Source: Kitasatospora aureofaciens
Lineage (GTDB): Bacteria > Actinomycetota > Actinomycetes > Streptomycetales > Streptomycetaceae
DNA length: 64,000 nucleotides
Assembly (NCBI GenBank): GCA_000720845.1
Contig: JODU01000033.1
Location: 9,109 to 73,108 of the forward strand
Direction: 5' to 3'
Part shown: in pieces, positions 16,892 to 28,161 of the stretch
How positions within the stretch are numbered: the first letter of the stretch is position 1
Layout of the letters: every line of letters starts with the position of its first letter
Notes under the pieces: generated by a model
Seen by the model: only the letters and a program-made list of their open reading frames with translations
Told to the model about the DNA's origin: nothing
The model's database searches: none
Made by a program: the position numbers and the translations under genes

Positions 16892-17986
16892 GTGACCGAC
16901 GTAAACGGCGCACCTGCTGATGTACTGCACACCCTGTTCCACTCGGACCAGGGGGGTCATGAGCAAGTCGTGCTCTGCCAGGACCGTGCCAGCGGTCTCA
17001 AGGCCGTCATCGCCCTCCACTCCACCGCGCTGGGCCCCGCGCTCGGCGGTACGCGCTTCTACCCGTACGCGAACGAGGCGGAGGCCGTCGCCGACGCGCT
17101 GAACCTCGCGCGCGGGATGTCGTACAAGAACGCCATGGCCGGTCTCGACCACGGCGGCGGCAAGGCCGTGATCATCGGTGATCCGGAGCAGATCAAGAGC
17201 GAGGAACTGCTCCTCGCCTACGGCCGGTTCGTCGCCTCGCTCGGCGGCCGCTACGTCACCGCGTGCGACGTCGGCACCTACGTCGCCGACATGGACGTCG
17301 TGGCCCGCGAGTGCCGCTGGACCACCGGGCGCTCCCCGGAGCACGGCGGTGCGGGCGACTCCTCCGTGCTCACCTCCTTCGGCGTCTACCAGGGCATGCG
17401 GGCCGCCGCCCAGCACCTGTGGGGCGACCCGACGCTGCGCGACCGCACCGTCGGCATCGCGGGCGTCGGCAAGGTCGGCCACCACCTGGTCGAGCACCTG
17501 CTCGCCGAGGGCGCGCACGTGGTGGTGACCGACGTGCGCAAGGACGTGGTGCGGGGCATCACCGAGCGGCACCCGTCGGTGGTGGCCGTCGCCGACACGG
17601 ACGCGCTGATCCGGGTGGAGAACCTGGACATCTACGCGCCCTGCGCGCTCGGCGGCGCGCTCGACGACGACACCGTGCCGGTGCTGACCGCCAAGGTGGT
17701 GTGCGGCGCGGCCAACAACCAGCTCGCCCACCCGGGCGTCGAGAAGGACCTCGCCGACCGCGGGATCCTCTACGCACCGGACTACGTGGTGAACGCCGGC
17801 GGCGTCATCCAGGTCGCCGACGAGCTGCACGGCTTCGACTTCGACCGGTGCAAGGCGAAGGCCGCGAAGATCTACGACACCACGCTGGCCATATTCGCAC
17901 GTGCGAAGGAGGACGGTATTCCGCCGGCCGCGGCGGCCGACCGGATCGCCGAGCAGCGCATGGCGGAGGCCCGTTCCCGGCGATGA
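16892..17986 (+). CDS. vdh: Valine (branched-chain amino acid) dehydrogenase
   Basis: NAD-dependent oxidative deamination of valine, leucine and isoleucine to 2-oxo acids, the first step in making branched acyl-CoA starter and extender units. The 364-residue protein has the Glu/Leu/Phe/Val dehydrogenase dimerisation domain with catalytic Lys79 (GMSYKNAMAG) and Lys91 (GGGKA), and an NAD-binding Rossmann fold with GVGKVG. The start is GTG at 16892 after ACAGGAGT. It is monocistronic, between the unknown gene and DUF3073. In Streptomyces the enzyme supplies precursors for fatty acids and polyketides. Confidence 0.95.
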   Translation: MTDVNGAPADVLHTLFHSDQGGHEQVVLCQDRASGLKAVIALHSTALGPALGGTRFYPYANEAEAVADALNLARGMSYKNAMAGLDHGGGKAVIIGDPEQIKSEELLLAYGRFVASLGGRYVTACDVGTYVADMDVVARECRWTTGRSPEHGGAGDSSVLTSFGVYQGMRAAAQHLWGDPTLRDRTVGIAGVGKVGHHLVEHLLAEGAHVVVTDVRKDVVRGITERHPSVVAVADTDALIRVENLDIYAPCALGGALDDDTVPVLTAKVVCGAANNQLAHPGVEKDLADRGILYAPDYVVNAGGVIQVADELHGFDFDRCKAKAAKIYDTTLAIFARAKEDGIPPAAAADRIAEQRMAEARSRR

Positions 17987-18307
17987 TCCGACCGTCGTAC
18001 GGCGGTGGTCCGGCGGGGCCATCGCGGGTTTGACCGGTACCCGTCGGGGGGCAGTTGGAGAGAACTCTCACTTATCCCGGCGGGTCGACCGTCGAAAGGT
18101 GGTTAAAATCGCCTTTGACCAGCGAGGACGGGGCGCCTCGAGGGTCCTGGGCAAGGCCACGTGCTGCGGGCGACGTACCGTATGGGCGTGGGCTCAGGTA
18201 CCGTGGAAGCCCTACGGACCGGTCTCTTCACGGAGAGCCCGTTCCGGACCATGAACGCGTGTCAAGACTCTGGGGCCGTCGAGCCCCGTCGTTGAGGGGG
18301 TCGAGCC
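17987..18307. other. vdh-DUF3073 intergenic region
   Basis: 321 bp without a gene. It holds a TTGACC element near 18115 and a GAGGGGG ribosome site just before the DUF3073 ATG. No strong terminator for vdh is apparent. Confidence 0.4.
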
Positions 18308-18562
18308 ATGGGGCGCGGCCGGGCCAAGGCCAAGCAGACGAAGGTCGCCCGCCAGCTGAAGTACAACAGCGGTGGGACTGATCTCTCCCGCCTGGCCGAG
18401 GAGCTGGGCGCATCGCCGTCGAATGCACAACCGCCTAACGGCGGGCCATTCGAGGACGATGAGCAGGACGACGACGTGTACGCAAAGTACGCCGACCTCT
18501 ATGAGGACGACGACGAGGACGAGGACGGCCAGTCCCCTTCCCAACAGCGACGCGGCGCTTGA
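18308..18562 (+). CDS. DUF3073 domain protein
   Basis: An 84-residue protein with a basic N-terminus (MGRGRAKAKQTKVARQLKY) and an acidic C-terminus (EDDEQDDDVYAKYADLYEDDDEDED). This charge-segregated pattern is the hallmark of DUF3073, found throughout actinobacteria. Function is unknown; the basic head suggests nucleic-acid or ribosome contact. It is always close to purM in this genus, as here (convergent). Confidence 0.9.
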   Translation: MGRGRAKAKQTKVARQLKYNSGGTDLSRLAEELGASPSNAQPPNGGPFEDDEQDDDVYAKYADLYEDDDEDEDGQSPSQQRRGA

Positions 18563-18580
18563 CCTTGCACTGAACACCTT

Positions 18581-18610
18581 CCCGGTCGGTGACCTCTGTC
18601 ACCGACCGGG
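18581..18610. terminator. Bidirectional terminator between DUF3073 and purM
   Basis: A perfect 13-bp stem (CCCGGTCGGTGAC) with a CTCT loop between convergent genes. Confidence 0.88.
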
Positions 18611-18649
18611 TTCTGTGCTACCCGCGGCGCCTGTGGCGTCCGCGGCGGC

Positions 18650-19732
18650 TCAGACGGCGTAGTCGCCCACCAGCGCCGCGCCCGTCCCGTGCGCGCCGCG
18701 GTCGGTGATCTCGCCGGCCACCCAGGCGTCCACGCCGCGGTCGGCGAGGGCCGTCAGGGCGACGTCCGTCGACTCCTCAGGCACGATCGCGATCATGCCC
18801 ACGCCCATGTTCAGGGTCTTCTCCAGCTCCAGGCGCTCGACCCGGCCGGTCCGGCCGACGAGGTCGAAGATCGCGCCCGGGGTCCAGGTGGAGCGGTCCA
18901 CCACGGCGTGCAGGCCGTCGGGGATCACGCGGGCCAGGTTGGCCGCGAGACCGCCACCGGTGACGTGGCTGAAGGCGTGCACCTCGGCGGTGCGCACGAG
19001 GGCCAGGCAGTCCAGGGAGTAGATCTTGGTCGGCTCCAGCAGCTCCTCGCCGAGGGTGCGGCCGAGGCCGTCCAGGTGGGCGTCGAGCGCCAGGCCGCCC
19101 TCGTTCAGCAGGACGTGGCGGACCAGCGAGTACCCGTTCGAGTGAAGCCCGGAGGACGCCATGGCGATCACCGCGTCACCCGTTCGGATGCGATCCGGGC
19201 CGAGCAGCCGGTCGGCCTCGACGACGCCCGTACCGGCGCCGGCGACGTCGAAGTCGTCCGGGCCCAGCAGACCGGGGTGTTCGGCCGTCTCGCCGCCCAC
19301 CAGGGCGCACCCGGCCAGCACGCAGCCCTCGGCGATGCCCTTGACGATCGCGGCGACCCGCTCGGGGTGGACCTTGCCGACGCAGATGTAGTCCGTCATG
19401 AACAGCGGCTCGGCGCCGCACACGACGATGTCGTCCATGACCATGGCGACCAGGTCGTGGCCGATGGTGTCGTAGACGCCGAGCTGCCGGGCGATGTCGA
19501 CCTTGGTGCCGACGCCGTCGGTGGCGGAGGCGAGCAGGGGACGCTCGTAGTTCTTGAGGGCGGAGGCGTCGAAGAGGCCGGCGAAGCCGCCCAGGCCGCC
19601 GAGGACCTCGGGGCGCCGCGTCTTCTTGACCCATTCCTTCATGAGCTCGACGGCGCGGTCGCCCGCCTCGATGTCGACACCTGCTGATTTGTAAGACGCT
19701 GACGCGTTGCTGGCACCAGTTGTGTCAGGCAT
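18650..19732 (-). CDS. purM: Phosphoribosylformylglycinamidine cyclo-ligase (AIR synthetase)
   Basis: It closes the imidazole ring of FGAM to give AIR, step five of purine synthesis, using ATP. The 360-residue protein shows the PurM/ThiN-type ATP-grasp-unrelated fold motifs: DGVGTK early, MVMDDIVVCGAEPLFMTDYI, LVGGETAEHPG, SGLHSNGYSLVR and HVTGGGLAANLAR. It follows purF with a 66-bp gap in the same direction, and the two are probably co-transcribed. Confidence 0.97.
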   Translation of the reverse strand: MPDTTGASNASASYKSAGVDIEAGDRAVELMKEWVKKTRRPEVLGGLGGFAGLFDASALKNYERPLLASATDGVGTKVDIARQLGVYDTIGHDLVAMVMDDIVVCGAEPLFMTDYICVGKVHPERVAAIVKGIAEGCVLAGCALVGGETAEHPGLLGPDDFDVAGAGTGVVEADRLLGPDRIRTGDAVIAMASSGLHSNGYSLVRHVLLNEGGLALDAHLDGLGRTLGEELLEPTKIYSLDCLALVRTAEVHAFSHVTGGGLAANLARVIPDGLHAVVDRSTWTPGAIFDLVGRTGRVERLELEKTLNMGVGMIAIVPEESTDVALTALADRGVDAWVAGEITDRGAHGTGAALVGDYAV

Positions 19733-19798
19733 GACGATGAGAACCTTCGTGTCGTACGGCAGGGAGGCCGGAAAGCCAGGGACCAGGGAAACGGGCGG

Positions 19799-21325
19799 CT
19801 ACGGACGACGGATGGCGTCGGCGGCGGCCGTACCGGCGGGCCCGGCGGCCAGCTCGGTCTCCAGGAGCTGCTTGCCGAGCAGCTCGGGGTCGGGGAGTTC
19901 CATCGGGTACTCGCCGTCGAAGCAGGCGCGGCACAGGTTCGGCTTGGCGATGGTGGTCGCCTCGATCATGCCGTCGATGGAGATGTACGCCAGGGAGTCG
20001 GCGCCCATCGAGGTGCCGATCTCCTCGACGCTCATGCCGTTGGCGATCAGCTCGGCTCGGGTGGCGAAGTCGATGCCGAAGAAGCAGGGCCACTTCACGG
20101 GCGGGGACGAGATCCGGATGTGGACCTCGGCGGCGCCGGCCTCGCGGAGCATGCGGACCAGGGCCCGCTGGGTGTTGCCGCGGACGATGGAGTCGTCCAC
20201 GACGACCAGCCGCTTGCCCTTGATGACTTCCTTGAGGGGGTTCAGCTTCAGGCGGATGCCGAGCTGGCGAATGGTCTGTGAGGGCTGGATGAAGGTCCGG
20301 CCGACATAGGCGTTCTTGACCAGGCCGTTGCCGAAGGGGATGCCGGAGGCCTCGGCGTAGCCGATCGCGGCGGGGGTGCCGGATTCCGGGGTCGCTATGA
20401 CGAGGTCGGCCTCCGCGGGGGCCTCCTTCGCCAGCCGGCGGCCCATCTCGACGCGCGAGAGGTAGACGTTGCGGCCGGCGATGTCGGTGTCCGGGCGGGC
20501 CAGGTACACGTACTCGAAGACACAGCCCTTGGGCTTCGCTTCTGCGAATCGCGAGGTGCGCAGGCCGTTCTCGTCGATGGCGACGAACTCGCCCGGCTCG
20601 ATCTCGCGGACGTAGGAGGCGCCGCAGATGTCGAGGGCGGCGGACTCGGAGGCGACCACCCAGCCGCGCTCCAGGCGGCCGAGGACCAGCGGGCGGATGC
20701 CCTGGGGGTCACGGGCCGCGTAGAGGGTGTGCTCGTCCATGAAGACGAGGGAGAAGGCGCCGCGCACCTGGGGCAGCACCTTGCCGGCCGCCTCCTCGAC
20801 GGTCAGCGGCTTGCCGTCGTCGTCGACCTGGCCCGCGAGCAGGGCCGTGATCAGGTCGGTGTCGTTGGTCGCCGCGACCCGGGTGGAGCGGCCGTCCTGC
20901 TTGGGCAGGTCGGCGACCATCCCGGCGAGCTGGGCGGTGTTGACGAGGTTGCCGTTGTGCCCGAGCGCGATGGAGCCCTGCGCGGTGGCACGGAACGTCG
21001 GCTGGGCGTTCTCCCACACGGAGGCACCGGTGGTCGAGTAGCGGGCGTGACCGACCGCGATGTGACCCTGGAGCGAACCGAGCGAGGTCTCGTCGAAGAC
21101 CTGGGACACCAGGCCCATGTCCTTGAAGACGAGGATCTGGGAGCCGTTGCTGACCGCGATTCCCGCGGATTCCTGGCCTCGATGCTGGAGGGCGTAGAGC
21201 CCGAAGTAGGAGAGCTTTGCGACCTCTTCGCCCGGAGCCCAGACACCGAAGACGCCGCAGGCGTCCTGGGGGCCCTTCTCACCGGGAAGCAGATCGTGAT
21301 TGAGTCGACCGTCACCACGTGGCAC
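19799..21325 (-). CDS. purF: Amidophosphoribosyltransferase
   Basis: First committed step of purine synthesis: glutamine plus PRPP give phosphoribosylamine. The 508-residue protein has a class II (Ntn) glutaminase domain whose nucleophile is Cys23 in ACGVFGV, exposed after cleavage of a 22-residue propeptide, and a type I phosphoribosyltransferase domain with VVVDDSIVRGNT. The LQHRGQESAG motif is intact. Cys residues in the PRTase half (CFFGIDF, CRACFDGE) suit the Fe-S-containing form known from Bacillus. The start is GTG at 21325. Confidence 0.97.
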   Translation of the reverse strand: MPRGDGRLNHDLLPGEKGPQDACGVFGVWAPGEEVAKLSYFGLYALQHRGQESAGIAVSNGSQILVFKDMGLVSQVFDETSLGSLQGHIAVGHARYSTTGASVWENAQPTFRATAQGSIALGHNGNLVNTAQLAGMVADLPKQDGRSTRVAATNDTDLITALLAGQVDDDGKPLTVEEAAGKVLPQVRGAFSLVFMDEHTLYAARDPQGIRPLVLGRLERGWVVASESAALDICGASYVREIEPGEFVAIDENGLRTSRFAEAKPKGCVFEYVYLARPDTDIAGRNVYLSRVEMGRRLAKEAPAEADLVIATPESGTPAAIGYAEASGIPFGNGLVKNAYVGRTFIQPSQTIRQLGIRLKLNPLKEVIKGKRLVVVDDSIVRGNTQRALVRMLREAGAAEVHIRISSPPVKWPCFFGIDFATRAELIANGMSVEEIGTSMGADSLAYISIDGMIEATTIAKPNLCRACFDGEYPMELPDPELLGKQLLETELAAGPAGTAAADAIRRP

Positions 21326-21387
21326 GCCTTCGAGTGTAGGCGAGATCGACCACTGGTCCGAATTGGGGATACGGGCTCACCAGCGCC

Positions 21388-22191
21388 TCACCGGTCGGCG
21401 ACGGCCCGGACCGTGGCACCGTCGTCGCTGGTCAGCGTGAGGGTTTCATGATCGATCCGATAGTCGACCTTGCCGTCGAAGAAGCCCAGCAGCCGCTTCT
21501 CGGCGTCCATGAGTGAGCCTTCGCACATCATTCGGGTGGTGGACGGGGTGCCCAGGGTGATACGCCCGTCGCTGACGGTGGCCCCGGCGTTGACGTGGTT
21601 GCAGGGAAGCCGTCCGGAGACGGTCTTCGCCTCCTGGTCGAAGGTGAGGCGGGCGCGGCCCTTCCCGTCCTTGTGGCCCGGGACGTCCACGGCCCACTCC
21701 GTGCCGTACAGGGACGCGTCCTCGGACCTGCTGAGCCGGACGGTGTCGCCGTCGGCGGTGGTGAGGGTGAGCCGCTCGCCCTCGTTCTTGGTGGTGAGCG
21801 AGCCGGTGGTGAGGGCGCGGCCGAGGGACTTCTCGAAGCCGGCGGGGGTCTGGGCGCAGGCCTTCTCGGTGAACATCGCGTCGCTGAGCCGGACGCGTTC
21901 GCCGTCGACGTCGGCGCGGGCGCTGAAGCTGTTGCAGCCGGTGCTGCCCGCGGCCTCGCCGCCGTCGTCGATCCGTACGTGTGCCGTGTCCGGCGCGCGA
22001 TGGGTGGCGCCGTCGACGGTGACGCTGTCGATGCTCCACCGGACGCCGGTGATGCGCTCGCCTCCCGCTCCCACGGAGGCGCTGCCGCCGTCGTCGGCCT
22101 TCTCACTGCCGCAGGCCGCGGCGAGCGGGGCCAGCGCGGCGACGGCCGCCACGGTCAGGGTCATGCTGCGCTGCTGCTTCTGCCTGTACAT
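21388..22191 (-). CDS. META-domain lipoprotein
   Basis: The 267-residue precursor has a lipoprotein signal (hydrophobic VAAVAALAPLAAAC, lipobox Cys near residue 27) and two META domains, each with the family's GCN-type core (GSTGCNSF and RLPCNHVNAG). META proteins such as HslJ are outer-surface or secreted proteins linked to motility, stress or antibiotic tolerance; the activity is not established. An internal ATG nine codons downstream is an alternative start. It is the last gene of a four-gene minus-strand group led by an ArsR-like regulator and lies upstream of purF. Confidence 0.85.
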   Translation of the reverse strand: MYRQKQQRSMTLTVAAVAALAPLAAACGSEKADDGGSASVGAGGERITGVRWSIDSVTVDGATHRAPDTAHVRIDDGGEAAGSTGCNSFSARADVDGERVRLSDAMFTEKACAQTPAGFEKSLGRALTTGSLTTKNEGERLTLTTADGDTVRLSRSEDASLYGTEWAVDVPGHKDGKGRARLTFDQEAKTVSGRLPCNHVNAGATVSDGRITLGTPSTTRMMCEGSLMDAEKRLLGFFDGKVDYRIDHETLTLTSDDGATVRAVADR

Positions 22192-22250
22192 GCCGATTCG
22201 ACGGAGACCGGGAAGATCCGGTTCCCGCTCCGTCCCCCCGGCTTCCCGTC

Positions 22251-23048
22251 TCAGCCCAGCAGCGGCAGCAGGGCTGAGAGGTCGGCCCGCTCCCCGCTCG
22301 CCCTCACCTTCGCCCCGTCCAGGGCGTCCTTCCAGGTCAGCCGCCCGGTGGCGAGCCGGACCCAGGTCAGCGGTTCGGTCTCGACGACGTTGGGCGGGGT
22401 GCCACGGGTGTGCCGGGGACCCTCGACGCACTGCACGACCGCGTACGGCGGGATCCGTACCTCGGTTGAGCCGCCCGGCGCCTTCACGGCGAGCGCGTCG
22501 GCCAGCACCCGGGTCGCGGCGGCGAGTGCCTGCCGGTCGTACGGGACGTCGAGGCCGGGCACCGCGGCGTTGAGGTCGTCGGTGTGCACGACCAGCTCGA
22601 CGGTCCGGGTGACGACGTAGTCGGCCAGCGGCAGGGCGCCCGCGCTGGTGGGGAGCAGCCTGCTTGCGGGGTGGGTGTCGAGCCGCTCGGTGAAGCGCCG
22701 CTCCACCTCGGCGAGGTGGGCGTCCAGGTCGGGGTGCTCGGCGGCGAGCCGCCGGGCCGTCCCGGCGATGGCGTCCGCGTCGGCGGCGATGGCGAACGGC
22801 CAGTCGAGCAGCCGGCCGTCCTGCCGCACCGGCTCGGGCTCCCCCAGCAGCCGGTCCACGGCGGTCAGCGCCATCCCGACGTGCGTGACCAGGTCCCGCA
22901 CGCTCCACTCCCCGAGCCGGGTGGGCAGGGCGAGCTGCTCGGGGGTCAGGCCGCGGACGGCCGCCCGCACGTTGCCGTACTGGGCGAGAACGGCGGCGCG
23001 GGTGCGGGCGGGGTCGTAGGCGCGGGGGCGTTTTCTGGCCGGAGGCAT
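22251..23048 (-). CDS. Maleylpyruvate isomerase / DinB-like mycothiol-dependent family protein
   Basis: The 265-residue protein has the helical N-terminal domain (RLGEWSVRDLVTHVGMALTAVDRLL), with the metal-binding His of the DinB/MDMPI fold, and a C-terminal sterol-carrier-like domain ending in LTWKDALDGAKVRASGERADLSALLPLLG. Family members use mycothiol as a thiol cofactor for isomerase or transferase reactions. The substrate is unknown. It sits 9 bp downstream of the M23 peptidase stop region, so the two are likely one transcript. Confidence 0.85.
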   Translation of the reverse strand: MPPARKRPRAYDPARTRAAVLAQYGNVRAAVRGLTPEQLALPTRLGEWSVRDLVTHVGMALTAVDRLLGEPEPVRQDGRLLDWPFAIAADADAIAGTARRLAAEHPDLDAHLAEVERRFTERLDTHPASRLLPTSAGALPLADYVVTRTVELVVHTDDLNAAVPGLDVPYDRQALAAATRVLADALAVKAPGGSTEVRIPPYAVVQCVEGPRHTRGTPPNVVETEPLTWVRLATGRLTWKDALDGAKVRASGERADLSALLPLLG

Positions 23049-23057
23049 GCGGTGAGC

Positions 23058-23903
23058 CTATGCGGGCGAGCCGGCCGACGAGGGCGTCTCGAAGATCTCG
23101 CCGTTGCGCGGGACGCCGATGCCGGTCCAGGTGAAGGGGACGCCCCGCGCACTGTCCGGGTCGGGGCCGTCCATCAGCTGGAAGTGGACGTGCGGCTCGG
23201 TGGAGTTGCCGGTGTTGCCGCAGCGGGCGAGCACCTGGCCGGCGCGGACCCGGTCGCCCTCGCGGACGGTGAAGGAGCCCCGCTGCACGTGGGCGTACAG
23301 CGCGTGAACGCCGTCGCCGAGGTCGAGGACGAGGTGGTTGCCGACGATGCGGCGGGCGCCGGCCAGCTCGCGTACCGAGCCCTCGACCAGCATCAGGTAC
23401 AGCAGCGCGGGCAGGGACGTGCGGCTCAGGTGGTCGCGCTGGCCGTCGTCGGCGCGTACGACCGTGCCGTCGGCCACCGCGAGGAGCGGGGCGCCGAACG
23501 CCGGGAAGTCGCGGCTGCGCCGGGCGAGCGGCCACAGGGCCCGGAAGCCGGGGCGGGCGCCGGGCTCCGGCTCGGCGACGAGGTCGATGGCGAAGGTCTG
23601 CCCGTAGGCGTGGACGCCGTGGCTCGGAGTGCGGTCGGCCGGGCTGTTCAGCGCGGACCAGCGGCCGGTGACGGGCGGGGCGACCTCGACGGGCTCGCGG
23701 GACCTGCCGGGCGCGTCCGGGGCGCCGCCGTTCCACCGGTTGACCACGGTGATCAGGACGTAGGCGAGGACCAGCGGCAGGAAGACGCTCCACCACGGAT
23801 ACCCCGGGTCGAAGATGACGCCGACGACCACCAGGGCCAGGAAGGCGAGCTGCAGCACCCGAAAGGCGATCATGGCGAGCTTGCGTGCGGACGGTACGGA
23901 CAT
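23058..23903 (-). CDS. Membrane-anchored M23 (LytM-like) metallopeptidase
   Basis: 281 residues. Two N-terminal membrane segments (about 10-31 and 36-54) are followed by an extracytoplasmic domain with the M23 beta-sheet. The zinc site is suggested by HAYGQTFAID (His98, Asp107) and the HxH motif PHVHFQ (His238, His240), with the family's HALYAHVQRGSFTVREGDRVRAG core between them. Such enzymes cleave peptidoglycan cross-bridges, or serve as LytM activators when residues are missing; here the ligands look complete. It is located directly behind the ArsR-like gene, implying regulated cell-wall processing. Confidence 0.87.
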   Translation of the reverse strand: MSVPSARKLAMIAFRVLQLAFLALVVVGVIFDPGYPWWSVFLPLVLAYVLITVVNRWNGGAPDAPGRSREPVEVAPPVTGRWSALNSPADRTPSHGVHAYGQTFAIDLVAEPEPGARPGFRALWPLARRSRDFPAFGAPLLAVADGTVVRADDGQRDHLSRTSLPALLYLMLVEGSVRELAGARRIVGNHLVLDLGDGVHALYAHVQRGSFTVREGDRVRAGQVLARCGNTGNSTEPHVHFQLMDGPDPDSARGVPFTWTGIGVPRNGEIFETPSSAGSPA

Positions 23904-23946
23904 CGTTCCCCCTTGCTCGTGACGGTCCCGCCGGTTGGGGCCCGGG

Positions 23947-24450
23947 TCAGTTCCGTGCGGTCGACAGCGCCACCAGCAGCGGTACGACCCGCCCCGGCGG
24001 CACCTCGTGGCGGCCCCGGCCGGTGGTGTGCAGCCAGCCGGCGCCGGTGAGCTGGCGCAGGTGGTGGTAGATCTGGCCGGTCGTGCCCATCCCGTCCAGC
24101 TCCGCCAGCTCGGCGGCGGTGCGCCGCCCCCCGAGCACCTCCCTCAGCAGCCGCAGCCGCACGGGATGCCCCAGCGCGGCGAACACCTCGGCGGACTCGG
24201 CCCAGTCGGCGTCCAGCAGCCCTTCGGTCAGCGCGCCGTGCTGCCAGACGTACTGCTCCCCGGCCGGCAGGCGCACCGAGCCGGTGAAGAGGACACCTCC
24301 CGCCGCGGCCCCCAGCTCGGCGAGCTGCGCCTTCAGCCCTTCCAGGGCCCAGAGGTCACCCTCCCTGGGACCGGAGGCCGGCCGGTCGGCGGCTTCCAGG
24401 GCGGCGAGACGCCGCTCGAGGTTGGCCACACGTTGTTCCAGTTGCTCCAT
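23947..24450 (-). CDS. ArsR-like winged-helix regulator with N-terminal coiled coil
   Basis: 167 residues. Residues 1-30 are a heptad-rich coiled coil (MEQLEQRVANLERRLAALEA). The C-terminal half is an ArsR-type winged helix (FAALGHPVRLRLLREVLGGR, then AELAELDGMGTTGQIYHHLRQL). No metal-binding Cys is present, so metal sensing is unlikely. The ATG lies only 9 nt after an 18-bp palindrome and has no ribosome site, which suggests a leaderless message and autoregulation. It heads the M23 - MDMPI - META group. Confidence 0.87.
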   Translation of the reverse strand: MEQLEQRVANLERRLAALEAADRPASGPREGDLWALEGLKAQLAELGAAAGGVLFTGSVRLPAGEQYVWQHGALTEGLLDADWAESAEVFAALGHPVRLRLLREVLGGRRTAAELAELDGMGTTGQIYHHLRQLTGAGWLHTTGRGRHEVPPGRVVPLLVALSTARN

Positions 24451-24459
24451 GAGTACGAC

Positions 24460-24477
24460 ATTACGTAGCTACGTAAT
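24460..24477. promoter_or_regulatory. Palindromic operator of the ArsR-like gene
   Basis: The perfect 18-bp palindrome ATTACGTAGCTACGTAAT ends 9 nt before the ATG at 24450. It contains a -10-like TACGTAAT for a leaderless transcript. It is also in the divergent upstream region of the Uma2 gene. Confidence 0.7.
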
Positions 24478-24577
24478 CCCACGCAAGCGTCACTCGCACG
24501 TGTGTCTGGTCGCGAAAGGCGGCCCGGGGGACCCCACCCCCTGGAAACACTGGTCCGCGCCTGGAAGGAGGTGCAAC

Positions 24578-25162
24578 ATGACGGTTATGGCCGAGCACAC
24601 GTCTCAGATGTCGGTGGACGAGTTCGAAACGATCGCTTCCGCCGCTCCCGAGACCGTCACGTTGGAGTTCATTGACGGACGGATCGAGGTCAAGCCGGTG
24701 ACGGACGGGGACCACAACAGCATCGTGACCTGGCTGGCCAAACGTTGTATGCAGTCGCGGCCGGACCTTGACCTGTACCAGACACAGGGGCTACGGGTCG
24801 ACGCGTACCGGCAAAGCAGGGCGCGGCCGGACGCCGTGCTCGCTCCCGAGGCCCACTTCGCGGGACACGGCGAATGGGCCGAACCGGACGGAGCCCTCAT
24901 GGTCGTCGAGGTCACGTCGTACGACTCGGACACGGACCGGCGTGACCGGCACGAGAAGCCTGCCGCGTACGGGCAGGCGGGGATTCCGGTGTACCTGCTG
25001 ATCGACCGGGACACCTGCACGGTCACGGTCCACAGCCGCCCGAACCGGCGAGTCGGTGGCTATCGCGACATCCGCCTCACGGATTTCGGCGAGACAGCGG
25101 TCCTCCCGGACCCGATCGGCATCGAACTCGACACGGAGATCCTCAAGAACTACGTGCGCTGA
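24578..25162 (+). CDS. Uma2 family (DUF820) putative restriction-fold endonuclease
   Basis: The 194-residue protein has the PD-(D/E)xK-like core: RPDAVLAPE, then MVVEVTSYDSDTDRRDRHEK, then AAYGQAGIPVYLLID. These give the Asp, Glu and Lys expected at the active site. Uma2 proteins are abundant in Streptomyces and cyanobacteria; their biological role is unclear. The start at 24578 is set by AAGGAGG six nt upstream. The gene is flanked by its own terminator. Confidence 0.85.
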   Translation: MTVMAEHTSQMSVDEFETIASAAPETVTLEFIDGRIEVKPVTDGDHNSIVTWLAKRCMQSRPDLDLYQTQGLRVDAYRQSRARPDAVLAPEAHFAGHGEWAEPDGALMVVEVTSYDSDTDRRDRHEKPAAYGQAGIPVYLLIDRDTCTVTVHSRPNRRVGGYRDIRLTDFGETAVLPDPIGIELDTEILKNYVR

Positions 25163-25168
25163 GACGAC

Positions 25169-25202
25169 GAGGTCCCGTCCGGAACCAGCCGGACGGGACC
25201 TC
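25169..25202. terminator. Terminator between Uma2 gene and purL
   Basis: A perfect 14-bp stem (GAGGTCCCGTCCGG) with a 6-nt loop between convergent genes. Confidence 0.88.
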
Positions 25203-25225
25203 AGACGCTCAGGGAACTGCGACTA

Positions 25226-27480
<2,255 letters not shown>

Positions 27481-27484
<4 letters not shown>

Positions 27485-28161
27485 GCGTTGACCAGCTTCT
27501 TGAGGATCGAGGTGAAGAACGGCAGGCCGTCGGTACGGCCCGTACCGATCAGCGACTCGACGGCGTGCTCGGGGTGCGGCATGAGGCCGACGACGTTCCC
27601 GGCGGCGTTGGTGATGCCGGCGATGTCGTTGAGCGAGCCGTTGGGGTTCATGTCCAGGTAGCGGAAGGCCACCCGCCCCTCCGCCTCCAGCTCGTCCAGC
27701 GTGCGCCGGTCGGCGACGTAGCGGCCGTCCATGTTCTTCAGCGGGATGTGGATCTCCTGGCCGGCGGTGTAGTCGCTGGTCCAGGAGGTGTCCGCGTTCT
27801 CCACCCGCAGCTTCTGGTCGCGGCAGATGAAGTGCAGGTGGTCGTTGCCCAGCATGCCGCCCGGCAGCAGGTGGGCCTCGGTGAGGATCTGGAAGCCGTT
27901 GCAGATGCCCAGCACCGGCAGACCGGCCTTCGCCTGGTCGATGACGGTGTCCATCACCGGCGAGAAGCGCGCGATGGCGCCGGCGCGCAGATAATCGCCG
28001 TACGAGAAACCGCCGCACAGCACCACGGCGTCGACCTGCTTGAGGTCCTTGTCCTTGTGCCAGAGGGCGACGGGTTCGGCACCGGCGACGCGGATCGCGC
28101 GCTGCGTGTCCCGGTCGTCGAGGCTGCCGGGGAAAGTGACGACGCCAATACGAGCGGTCAC
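27481..28161 (-). CDS. purQ: Phosphoribosylformylglycinamidine synthase, PurQ glutaminase subunit
   Basis: A class I glutamine amidotransferase of 226 residues that supplies ammonia to PurL. The nucleophile is Cys87 in GICNGFQ; His and Glu of the triad lie in MPHPEHAVE. It overlaps both neighbours by four bases, giving the order purS-purQ-purL. Confidence 0.97.
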
